A stretch of 8,633 nt of DNA from Bdellovibrio sp. (GTDB taxonomy: Bacteria; Bdellovibrionota; Bdellovibrionia; Bdellovibrionales; Bdellovibrionaceae): positions 1-8,633 of the forward strand of contig PSRN01000235.1 of assembly GCA_003176075.1 (NCBI GenBank), written 5' to 3'. Positions 1 through 5,523 of this stretch are shown one piece after another. Position numbers and translations under genes: made by a program. The first letter of the stretch is position 1. Each line of letters begins with the position of its first letter. The notes beneath the pieces are model-generated. The model was given only the letters and a program-made list of their open reading frames with translations, was not told the origin of the DNA and ran no database searches.

Positions 1-3
1 CAT
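1..3 (-). CDS. Start codon of a leftward gene running out of the window
   Basis: The first three bases are CAT, an ATG on the minus strand. Upstream of it on that strand lies GAGGAG (complement of 13-18), separated by 9 bases, which is a good Shine-Dalgarno sequence at a normal distance. Only the start codon is inside the window, so nothing can be said about the product. The call rests entirely on the ribosome binding site. Confidence 0.4.
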
Positions 4-12
4 TTTTCGGTT

Positions 13-18
13 CTCCTC
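13..18 (-). promoter_or_regulatory. Ribosome binding site of the gene leaving at the left edge
   Basis: GAGGAG on the minus strand sits 9 bases before the ATG at 3-1. It is the main reason for believing that a gene starts at the window edge. Confidence 0.4.
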
Positions 19-208
19 TTCGATTTCAGGCCGGAATGGCCCAAAAAACATTTTTTCCCCCGCACCATTCGCCCTCATCACTTAACCGGCCTTCTTCCCT
101 CTAACTGACAATGTTTAGACTGAAATTGCGAAACGGGAGTGGCCCTGCATTTGGCTCCGCTCACGGAGCGATGGCGGCCAAAAGCAGGCCACCATGCTCC
201 ACTGACGT

Positions 209-266
209 CGAATTTTCCGCAAGTTGTACCACCCGATTTCCGGGATCGTGTACCACTCGATTTCCT
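209..266. repeat. Three imperfect ~24-bp tandem units, possible IS end repeats
   Basis: The 16-mer GTACCAC(C/T)CGATTTCC occurs at 227-242 and again at 251-266, differing at one base. A weaker third unit, TCGAATTTTCC, ends at 219, so the unit ends fall at 219, 242 and 266, a spacing of 23-24 bases. Short spaced repeats of this kind are the transposase binding sites at the ends of IS21-family elements. An element starting at the TGT at 112 would fit that family, which begins with TGT. No transposase gene is visible here, so this would be a solitary end or the inner end of an element lying outside. The IS assignment is inference. Confidence 0.35.
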
Positions 267-387
267 CTTGCGAAGAAGAAGCCCACGTGGCCGAAGTCGA
301 AAAGATGATGCGGGCTCAACCGAAGAACTGATTGAAGATTCCAGATGCTTTCTGCGGGTCACACTGAGTCACCGCGAGCCGCTCGGG

Positions 388-1917
388 CTAGTATTGACCA
401 GTGGGGACAAGTGTCGTTTGGCCGGTCTTCGAATCATATACTCGGATGCCTGGGTCGAAGTAATAGTCGTCTGCAGCTGCTTGGATTACATTTTTAATTA
501 CATCCTGGGCCTGGATAAAGCCTGACCCGTAACCTAAGTAGCCAGAGAAGACATGGGCTGCGTAAGTCCTTCCGTCAACTTCTCGCATCAGGCGGTTGTG
601 AGGATCTACGTTGATGGCCTGCGTGGCAACGATCGCTTTGCCTCCATTGTCCCTCAGCAGGCTTTTGGCAAACTCAACCCAGGCCTCCGCGCGTTGGCCA
701 TGATGCGATCCCTTTTGTCCAATCAAACATGCATAGAAGATTACGTTTGCTCTCTCTTTCAACTGAGATCCAAAATGAGTGGCTTGAAGTCCGACTCCCA
801 TTGCATCCGGTCCCCCATGCGAAAAAATAATGATGTTATCATAGACACCCAGGTCCTCACGCGCGGTCAATTCACTGAGAGAGCTAATTTCGACGAGCTT
901 TAAGCGATCTGATTGATATTTACTGAACTCCGACAATTTTAGAGGAAGATCTTTTACCTGGCCCAGTGCGGGAAAAAGAGCGTCACTGTAGGCGATCAAG
1001 AGTCGACCATTTTGTAAAGAGCCTATCTGGTTTTCCACGTCGGCCAAGAATTGCTGACCGGTCATGGACCTGTATTCCTTCGGAATGAAAGAATCAGCGT
1101 GCGCTTGCAGGAATTGCCATGGCATTAAGGGAATGTCTGGTACTTGAGCTACCATGATCAAAGCCGCGGCTATCAAGGGAATCAAACTTCGTCCGTAATA
1201 CCAAGCATTCTCAGATTGAGCTCGAAGGGATTGGTCGACCTGCTGGGCCTGATCTCTCAGTCTGCTTGCTGATTCTTCCACTGAAAAGTTATTCATTTCC
1301 GCAAATCTCGTCAGCAAACCGTGCCTTTGCGCCACGGGGACGACCACTCTTGCAAGATCGGCAAATCGCGCCACGTCCATGTATCGACGTCGTTGCCCGG
1401 AAGCCATTACAGGACCAATGGTGAAAAACAAATCAGCGGCAAGTGTCGGCAAACTTTTAAGGCGATATCTAAGCGCTGAATAGGGTCTTACGCCAAACAC
1501 CGTCGGTTGAAAGAAGTAATTAAAACCGAAGAAGCTAACAAGGTTACGCGAATTTTTTTTGAGCGATGGATCCTTCTCAAAGGCCATCAGTTCTAGGTTA
1601 AAAAGGGATCTTTTTATCGAGGACCGGTCGGCACGACTTAGATTTTGAGTCGTCAAGCCGAGTTTAAGGAGAGCATAAATTTCACCTTCTCTTCTGCCTT
1701 CCTGATGCGCCTTCAAGGCTTCGCTTTGCCAATGTTTGACAGCAGCGAGCTGAGAACCAGCCGAAGTGTCCGGTACCGTTTGGTCGGAAGCAACTTCGCT
1801 TAGGAATCTATCCCGATGAACCTGGTCGCAGGATTGAGAACTCGCAAGGGAGTTTTGAGTCAGCAACAAGAGAGTAACAAGAAAACGAATATTCGCCTTG
1901 AGGGAGATTTTGTTCAT
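388..1917 (-). CDS. Exported CHAT/DUF4347-like caspase-fold protein (putative cysteine peptidase)
   Basis: This 509-residue protein starts with a Sec-type signal peptide: Lys/Arg at 3-11, a hydrophobic core at 12-20, and a likely cut after SLA at 25. A helical middle follows, with a hydrophobic stretch at about 244-258 that could anchor it in the inner membrane. The C-terminal third carries the telling pattern: NIIIFSHGGPDAMG with His367, then NVIFYACLIG with Cys397, then KAIVATQAI near 427-435. Strand-His-Gly followed about 30 residues later by strand-Ala-Cys is the catalytic dyad layout of clan CD peptidases such as CHAT and DUF4347 domains. Activity is inferred, not shown. The ATG at 1917 has no clear SD. 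A TATGAT hexamer lies 8 bases before it on the minus strand, so the message may be leaderless. Both neighbouring stretches are decayed, and no operon partner is visible. Confidence 0.75.
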   Translation of the reverse strand: MNKISLKANIRFLVTLLLLTQNSLASSQSCDQVHRDRFLSEVASDQTVPDTSAGSQLAAVKHWQSEALKAHQEGRREGEIYALLKLGLTTQNLSRADRSSIKRSLFNLELMAFEKDPSLKKNSRNLVSFFGFNYFFQPTVFGVRPYSALRYRLKSLPTLAADLFFTIGPVMASGQRRRYMDVARFADLARVVVPVAQRHGLLTRFAEMNNFSVEESASRLRDQAQQVDQSLRAQSENAWYYGRSLIPLIAAALIMVAQVPDIPLMPWQFLQAHADSFIPKEYRSMTGQQFLADVENQIGSLQNGRLLIAYSDALFPALGQVKDLPLKLSEFSKYQSDRLKLVEISSLSELTAREDLGVYDNIIIFSHGGPDAMGVGLQATHFGSQLKERANVIFYACLIGQKGSHHGQRAEAWVEFAKSLLRDNGGKAIVATQAINVDPHNRLMREVDGRTYAAHVFSGYLGYGSGFIQAQDVIKNVIQAAADDYYFDPGIRVYDSKTGQTTLVPTGQY

Positions 1918-1925
1918 GGAAGGCG

Positions 1926-1931
1926 ATCATA
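1926..1931 (-). promoter_or_regulatory. Candidate -10 element for the caspase-fold gene
   Basis: TATGAT on the minus strand matches the -10 consensus at five of six positions and ends 8 bases before the ATG at 1917. Transcription would then start at or next to the start codon, which would explain why no SD is seen. No good -35 element is present at 16-19 bases spacing, so the call is tentative. Confidence 0.3.
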
Positions 1932-2007
1932 AGGGGTAAATGACGCGGCTTGCTATTAATAAATACGAAGCTGTAATAAATGCGGGAAAGCATAGAAAAA
2001 TTATAAC

Positions 2008-2307
2008 TCACGACGCTTCCCGCGCCTTGTTTTCCGCTTCGGGAACAAGGCGATGGATGATTGCCATCATCACCAGGGTGATGACCGAAGCGCCGTTGAC
2101 GACGTAACCCAACATTTCAAAATTCTGCAAACTGCCGTCAGGATTCTCGGCCACAATAAAGCCGGCGAGCAGGGATGCGAAACCTCCGGAAAGTTGTTGG
2201 ATCGATGAGCTCACCGACATAAAGGATCCCCGGTTTTCGCGGCTGGGGATCGCTGAGACAAGCGCTGATGACGAAATCATGCGCGCTGAAACGCCGGTCG
2301 GTCTGAA
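2008..2307 (-). pseudogene. 3' remnant of an MFS transporter gene
   Basis: The leftward open frame ending at 2008 reads as the C-terminal end of a major facilitator superfamily transporter. It includes a P-x-x-x-R-G-x-FMSV-x-SSIQQL-x-G loop-and-helix pattern, a membrane segment SGGFASLLAGFIV, and a last segment around FEMLGYVVNGASVITLVMM, then a charged tail. Family members have about 400 residues and 12 membrane helices; only about the last 100 residues and two helices remain here. MFS-like sequence stops near 2307, and the residues in frame before it (2308-2427) do not resemble a transporter and run into the divergent gene at 2406. The gene was therefore probably cut by the arrival of the neighbouring block or by a deletion. 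A 5'-truncated piece without its start is unlikely to function. Confidence 0.7.
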
Positions 2308-2405
2308 CCTTGCGTTTTCGACGTTTCTCTTGAAATCTTGATGATTTGAACACTTGCGCAGTCGAATGTTGATGAAGTGCTGAGGAGCTATGCAAGACCG
2401 GAGGC

Positions 2406-2897
2406 ATGGCGAATCAATACAGTGCAAGGAAGAGTCACCGTCTTAGGCGATACTGCGAGGTTTGTCGGGAGGAATTCATTGTTCAGCCGAGATTGGGTGA
2501 CCGCCAGAGGCTATGCGGAGCAGCTGAGTGTCGCAAAATCTATCTGCGTGTTCACCGGCGCATTTATCGCCATCGCAATGTCGGAATCGAACGGGAATAC
2601 CAGGAAAGGCAACGAGACTCACGACCCAAGGACCATTGGCGCAAGTATCGCGAAGCCCGACCTGAGTACCGGGAGCGGGAAAAAGCCAATTCCAAACTTA
2701 GGTGGCATCGCAAAAAACTGGCTTCGCAACGTCAACTCGATATCGGCCAAGGGAATGGAATCACAATGAAATCAGGCGAGTTGACGGCTTCGCAACGTCG
2801 ACACGTTGGTGTTTCCGACGCCCCGACGATAGAAACGACAGCAAACGAACAGGATGCGGTCGTAGCCGCGCGGCTTGGGAATGGAGGGAGCATATGA
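2406..2897 (+). CDS. Arg-rich four-cysteine (zinc-binding-like) mobile-element accessory protein
   Basis: This 163-residue, very basic protein has Cys17-x2-Cys20 and Cys37-x4-Cys42 near its N-terminus, a spacing suited to one zinc site. A long Arg/Lys/Tyr/Trp-rich region follows (about 43-105; HWRKYREARPEYREREKA), probably helical and nucleic-acid binding. From memory, similar short proteins with RxCxxC ... C-x4-CR and a following WRxxxPxYxxR repeat often sit just before site-specific recombinase genes in environmental bacteria; I cannot confirm that by search. ATG 2406 is the first start after an in-frame stop at 2373, but the GGAGG at 2400-2404 lies only one base before it, so the true 5' end may be lost. 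The end overlaps the next gene by ATGA. The C-terminal third is low in recognisable structure. Confidence 0.65.
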   Translation: MANQYSARKSHRLRRYCEVCREEFIVQPRLGDRQRLCGAAECRKIYLRVHRRIYRHRNVGIEREYQERQRDSRPKDHWRKYREARPEYREREKANSKLRWHRKKLASQRQLDIGQGNGITMKSGELTASQRRHVGVSDAPTIETTANEQDAVVAARLGNGGSI

Positions 2898-3238
2898 GTT
2901 TCGATTGGGAAGGCGCAGATCCTTCGTCCAAAATGCTTTATGAGACCATTGCTATTCTTTTTCGTCGGGACTTACGATTGCTCACATTCTTGTTCGATCC
3001 AAAGTCACCGCGGCTCAAGCGGCGGGCTGGCATTTTGCGCGAGGAATCCTGGCGCTTGTCGGAAGATGAACAGCTCTTCGTTCGTGTGGCTCTTGACATC
3101 TGGAGCGGCAGTGGCCATGTGCAACTTTGGGAGATGACCGAGTCCTGGAGTGGCGAGGAGTGGAAGTTATTTTGTCTGGCCACGGCCAATCTGCCAGCGA
3201 AGCCGAGCGCAGGCACGGATCAGGGCTGGCCCCCGTAG
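2894..3238 (+). CDS. Unrecognised 114-residue protein coupled to the Cys-motif gene
   Basis: I do not recognise this family. The ATG at 2894 lies inside the stop of the previous gene (ATGA), which marks it as the second cistron and is why it is preferred over the longer open frame back to 2702. It has the ribosome-binding-like GGAGGG at 2883-2888. The protein is soluble-looking and mixed in charge, with an amphipathic LYETIAILFRRDLRLLTFLF stretch at about 15-34 and a Trp/Glu-rich second half (WRLSEDEQLF, LWEMTESWSGEEW). No membrane segment or catalytic motif is evident. Its tight coupling to a DNA-binding-like protein suggests a joint role in a mobile element, possibly as passengers of a lost recombinase gene; that is inference. 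Confidence 0.6.
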   Translation: MSFDWEGADPSSKMLYETIAILFRRDLRLLTFLFDPKSPRLKRRAGILREESWRLSEDEQLFVRVALDIWSGSGHVQLWEMTESWSGEEWKLFCLATANLPAKPSAGTDQGWPP

Positions 3239-3466
3239 TGACCGACAAACGGCTAAGGAGGATTGAAAGGCAAAATGGCGCCTTCGTGATTGTCTGAGGC
3301 TGCAACCTCTCTCATTTCGAAGGAGCTGCCACCAGAATCGAGGCGTGTTCTCCAAAGCGCATTCGATCTCCAGAATCGAAGACGAACTTGGATCGCGAAG
3401 AGCATTTGGTCCCTGAGCCGATCTCCTTCAGAAGCCTGTCGGTTGCGGGGCAAAAGGAGTTCGTTC

Positions 3467-3625
3467 ATGGACCAAAACTCAAATTACATCACGATCGAAA
3501 TGAATCTTCGTCTTCAGATGAAGGACTATCGAATAGTGCTCGGTATGAAACGCACTTGGATTCTGGCTGCCGTTGTTGGCGCTATCCAGTTCCTCGTGTG
3601 GGCCATCAAAGGCCACCATTTCTAA
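3467..3625 (+). CDS. Possible small single-pass membrane peptide (52 residues)
   Basis: ATG 3467 has AAGGAG at 3454-3459 with a 7-base spacer, a strong ribosome binding site inside otherwise decayed sequence. The peptide starts MDQNSNYITIEMNLRLQ, passes through a basic KDYRIVLGMKR, and ends with one membrane helix (about 34-47, TWILAAVVGAIQFLVW) and a short AIKGHHF tail. The same frame is open upstream to a TTG at 3290, but that part looks non-coding. No family is recognised. It could be a chance frame or the relic of a larger protein. Confidence 0.35.
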   Translation: MDQNSNYITIEMNLRLQMKDYRIVLGMKRTWILAAVVGAIQFLVWAIKGHHF

Positions 3626-3719
3626 GGATTGGCTGCCCACGGACGGGCGCATTAACCAATTGAATTTAATGACCATTTTGCTACTGAAATTGAGAATGGA
3701 TCAATTCGGTCGCACCGGA

Positions 3720-3749
3720 TTGACAATTCATTACACCATATGGTGTAAT
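3720..3749 (+). promoter_or_regulatory. Promoter of the ArsR-SRPBCC-hydrolase operon
   Basis: A consensus -35 TTGACA (3720-3725) is followed after 18 bases by TGTAAT (3744-3749), five of six matches to TATAAT. A TG one base before it (3741-3742) makes an extended -10. Transcription should start about 3755-3757, at or next to the A of the ArsR ATG (3756), so no leader and no SD are expected, and none is present. Confidence 0.7.
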
Positions 3750-3750
3750 G
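3729..3750. promoter_or_regulatory. 22-bp perfect palindrome, likely ArsR operator
   Basis: The half site CATTACACCAT is followed directly by its exact reverse complement, giving a 22-bp uninterrupted dyad that ends six bases before the regulator gene. It fills the spacer between the -35 and -10 and covers the -10, so a bound dimer would block RNA polymerase. ArsR-type winged-helix dimers bind such dyads in their own promoters, so self-repression is the expected mode. Confidence 0.8.
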
Positions 3751-3755
3751 TTTCA

Positions 3756-4088
3756 ATGGACGAACTGAGTGATGTTTTGACCGCCATTTCGCACCCGACT
3801 CGTCGGGCGATTATTGGGCAGCTTGCAAACGGACCTGCTCGATTCTTGGATGTTGCGAAACCATTCGACACGGCTCTGAACGCCGTGACGAAACACTTAA
3901 AACTTCTTGAGCGAGCTGGCTTGATTGCGCGAGAGAAGCGAGGTCGCGAAGTGTTCATTTCGTTGAGGCCCGAACCGCTCCGCGAGGTTGCAGTTTGGGT
4001 TCACGAATATGAGCGTTTCTGGAACGAGCGGCTCGATCAGTTTGAACAGTATTTTAAGGACAAAAACAAAAGGGAAAAAAAGAAATGA
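3756..4088 (+). CDS. ArsR-family winged-helix transcriptional regulator (SRPBCC-linked type)
   Basis: This 110-residue DNA-binding repressor-like protein matches the ArsR pattern closely. SHPTRRAIIGQLANGPARFLD (12-32) forms the first helices, and ALNAVTKHLKLLERAGLI (40-57) is the helix-turn-helix with recognition helix. The wing is REKRGREVFISL (59-70). The C-terminal helix with WVHEYERFWNERLDQFEQYF (81-100) is typical of ArsR proteins encoded beside SRPBCC genes. The metal-binding ELCVCDL motif of arsenic/zinc sensors is absent and the protein has no cysteine, so a metal signal is unlikely. The start at 3756 is chosen because the frame before it is non-coding and the promoter places the transcript start there, giving a leaderless message. 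The gene overlaps the next by ATGA (4085-4088). Self-repression through the palindrome at 3729-3750 is inferred. Confidence 0.9.
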   Translation: MDELSDVLTAISHPTRRAIIGQLANGPARFLDVAKPFDTALNAVTKHLKLLERAGLIAREKRGREVFISLRPEPLREVAVWVHEYERFWNERLDQFEQYFKDKNKREKKK

Positions 4089-4552
4089 GCGACTCAAGAA
4101 AATTGATCGAAGTTAAGGTCGAACGAATCATTCCAGCATCACCCGAAGAGCTGTTTGACGGGTGGTTGGATTCCAACATTCCTGGCACGACGTGGAATGC
4201 CGCTGAGAAATTCATTTTAGATGCCAAGGTGGATGGGCTTTTTTATTGGCTCTTAAAGGGTACTGCCCATTATGGCCGGTTTACCGAAATGGAGCGTCCG
4301 AACAAAATGCAGCATACTTGGGTATCACCCAACACGTCCGGACTTGAATCAAAGGTGACTCTCACCTTTACGAAGCAAGGCGACTCCACATTGATGTCAC
4401 TTGTTCATTCCGGCCTTCCTGACACCCCGGAGGCTCGTGGACACGAGCGCGGTTGGAACTATTTCTTGGGAATTTACTGCGAACAATTTGGTAGCGGCTC
4501 GCGTGCCCAATATCGCTTTGAAGACGCACATCCGGAGGCACGAAAGAAATGA
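4085..4552 (+). CDS. SRPBCC/AHSA1-like domain protein, copy 1
   Basis: This 155-residue cytoplasmic protein has the START/Bet v1-like fold signature. The sequence begins VERIIPASPEELFDGWLD (12-29), the opening strand and helix of the fold. The middle holds KVDGLFYW and HYGRFTEMERP, and then comes HTWVSPNT..LESKVTLTF (78-95) and LMSLVHSGLPD (103-113), ending in a helix GHERGWNYFLGIY. Such domains form a deep hydrophobic cavity for small ligands; AHSA1-like members have mostly unknown ligands. It overlaps the regulator before it and the hydrolase after it by ATGA, so the three are translationally coupled. It aligns without gaps to the product of 5524-5949 (about 74 of 135 residues identical by hand count) but has about 15 extra C-terminal residues. 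The ligand is unknown. Confidence 0.88.
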   Translation: MSDSRKLIEVKVERIIPASPEELFDGWLDSNIPGTTWNAAEKFILDAKVDGLFYWLLKGTAHYGRFTEMERPNKMQHTWVSPNTSGLESKVTLTFTKQGDSTLMSLVHSGLPDTPEARGHERGWNYFLGIYCEQFGSGSRAQYRFEDAHPEARKK

Positions 4553-5502
4553 AACGCCCTAAACAAATTGGGTTCGCCCATGTCTTCGGAATTTTGGCTG
4601 TATTTCTTTTGCAACCAGCGCCACTTGCGCAAGCAGAAGGATTGAAAACTTCAATACAAGGCAAGAAAGAGGTCGCTATGAAAAACGATATTCAAAAGGG
4701 CAAAAAGATCACTGGTTACGCACCAGTCAACGGATTGAAGATGTATTACGAGATTGAAGGCACCGGCGAACCGCTGGTCTTCATTCCTCCGGCCTTTGGT
4801 GTAGCGGGTGCGAAGTCGTTTCCCCTGCTCGAAAAAAATCGCGCTGTAATCCAGATGGATCTCCAAGGAAACGGCCGCACGGTGGACATTCCCGACCGAC
4901 CTCTTTCGATTGAACAGTATTCGAAGGACGTTGTGGAACTTCTTAAATATCTCAAAATCTCAAAAGCTGACTTTGTTGGTGAGAGTTACGGCGGCGATAC
5001 GGTTGCAATGATTGCCTTGCGGCATCCCGAGCTGGTTCGCCGTGCCGTCACTTACTCGGCAACTTTTGCGGCTCCGCCGGCAACGCTTGATCCCGGCATC
5101 ACTCACTACGAATATACGCCGACTGCTGAGACCCGCGATGTTCAGTACCAGAGAGAGACCTACCAGAAGACAGCTCCCGATCCGAGTTACTGGCCCAAAA
5201 TTTGGGAAAAGTTAGTCAGCATTAAATGGAATGGCTTTTCAAAGGAAGAATTGGCCTCGATCAAAGCTCCGCTTCTTATAATTCAAGGGGATCGAGATTT
5301 TGTTAAGCTTGAACATTCCATTGATACTTTTAGGGTGATTCCGAACGCAGAACTCGCCGTGGTTCCAAGCGCGAGCCACTTCGCGCTTTCGTCGGATCAA
5401 GAAAAAGTGATGCCAATGATTCAGCACTTCTTAGAAAAATCTGAGAAGCAAATTCCTTTGGCAACGGCCACCGTTGGCTACCATCCCGGCGAAACTAGAT
5501 AA
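4549..5502 (+). CDS. Exported alpha/beta hydrolase
   Basis: The product has 317 residues. A signal peptide is evident: basic start MKRPK, hydrophobic core GFAHVFGILAVFLL, and a likely cut after AQA at 29, so the enzyme should act in the periplasm or outside. The hydrolase fold follows: NGLKMYYEIEGTGEPLVFIPP (61-81), the nucleophile elbow GESYGG with Ser146, the acid in IIQGDRD (Asp250 by position, Asp248 also possible) and the base His277 in ASHFAL. The usual His-Gly after strand 3, part of the oxyanion region, is replaced by Pro-Pro (80-81). Substrate cannot be predicted; esters, lactones or epoxides are all possible. GGAGG at 4534-4538 lies 10 bases before the ATG, which overlaps the previous stop. 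An internal ATG at 4678 with AAAGAGG before it would give a form without signal peptide. Confidence 0.9.
   Translation: MKRPKQIGFAHVFGILAVFLLQPAPLAQAEGLKTSIQGKKEVAMKNDIQKGKKITGYAPVNGLKMYYEIEGTGEPLVFIPPAFGVAGAKSFPLLEKNRAVIQMDLQGNGRTVDIPDRPLSIEQYSKDVVELLKYLKISKADFVGESYGGDTVAMIALRHPELVRRAVTYSATFAAPPATLDPGITHYEYTPTAETRDVQYQRETYQKTAPDPSYWPKIWEKLVSIKWNGFSKEELASIKAPLLIIQGDRDFVKLEHSIDTFRVIPNAELAVVPSASHFALSSDQEKVMPMIQHFLEKSEKQIPLATATVGYHPGETR
4666..4680 (+). promoter_or_regulatory. Possible internal ribosome binding site and start in the hydrolase gene
   Basis: AAAGAGG (4666-4672), five bases and ATG (4678-4680, codon 44) together form a plausible second start. Translation from it (MKNDIQKG) would skip the signal peptide and keep the complete hydrolase fold, leaving a cytoplasmic form of 274 residues. 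It may also be the ancestral start, with the signal peptide acquired later. Confidence 0.35.
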
Positions 5503-5511
5503 GAAGAATTT

Positions 5512-5517
5512 GAGGAG
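5512..5517 (+). promoter_or_regulatory. Ribosome binding site of SRPBCC copy 2
   Basis: GAGGAG lies six bases before the ATG at 5524, in the 21-base gap after the hydrolase gene. It fixes the start and shows that this gene, unlike the coupled three before it, has its own strong ribosome entry site. Confidence 0.7.
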
Positions 5518-5523
5518 TAAGAC

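Larger units (their letters stand above)
4..387. other. Gene-poor stretch with possible insertion-sequence remnant
   Basis: No open frame here has a good ribosome binding site together with protein-like composition. The frames that exist (for example 139-525 on plus and 78-362 on minus) are Arg/Ser/Pro-rich and overlap one another and the repeats. The notable content is the repeat cluster at 209-266 and the palindromic GGCTCCGCTCACGGAGC near 151-167. The short open frame ending in TGA at 312-314 (AEVEKMMRAQPKN before the stop) could be the tail of a broken gene, but it is closed by a stop at 204 and is too short to call. Confidence 0.4.
3239..3755 (+). other. Decayed stretch after the mobile block, then operon promoter region
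   Basis: A possible third cistron starts at GTG 3238, overlapping the preceding stop as TAGTG, and reads VTDKRLRRIERQNGAFVIV before a TGA at 3292-3294. A perfect TAAGGAGG (3254-3261) is followed only by a four-codon frame (ATG 3275, TGA 3287). Long frames continue open after those stops (3290-3625 and 3295-3663) but do not look like recognisable protein. A small membrane peptide gene may lie at 3467-3625. The last 100 bases are AT-rich and lead into the ArsR promoter. The picture is of the eroded end of a mobile element. Confidence 0.45.

Noticed and set aside
367..390. GC-rich dyad CGAGCCGCTCG near the end of the caspase-fold gene, considered as a terminator
   Set aside because: The stem is only four to five pairs with a bulge, and no U-tract follows on the minus strand.
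139..525. Plus-strand frame of 128 codons overlapping the repeats and the end of the caspase-fold gene
   Set aside because: The composition is Arg/Pro/Ser-rich with repeated PDF from the DNA repeats, it overlaps the convincing gene at 388-1917, and it has no good ribosome binding site.
2720..2799. Direct repeat GGCTTCGCAACGTC at 2720-2733 and 2786-2799
   Set aside because: Only two 14-base copies 66 bases apart in the same coding frame, with no further units; probably a minor internal duplication, not an array or a binding-site cluster.
2702..2893. Upstream extension of the 114-residue gene to 2702
   Set aside because: It lies entirely within the Cys-motif gene in another frame; the ATGA overlap at 2894 is the natural start.
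3287..3294. In-frame TGA codons at 3287 and 3292 considered as selenocysteine or recoding sites
   Set aside because: No selenocysteine insertion-type hairpin or conserved protein on both sides is visible; ordinary decay explains them better.
3573..3755. Upstream extension of the ArsR frame to 3573
   Set aside because: ArsR similarity begins at the Met at 3756, and the extension crosses the -35, the palindrome and the -10.
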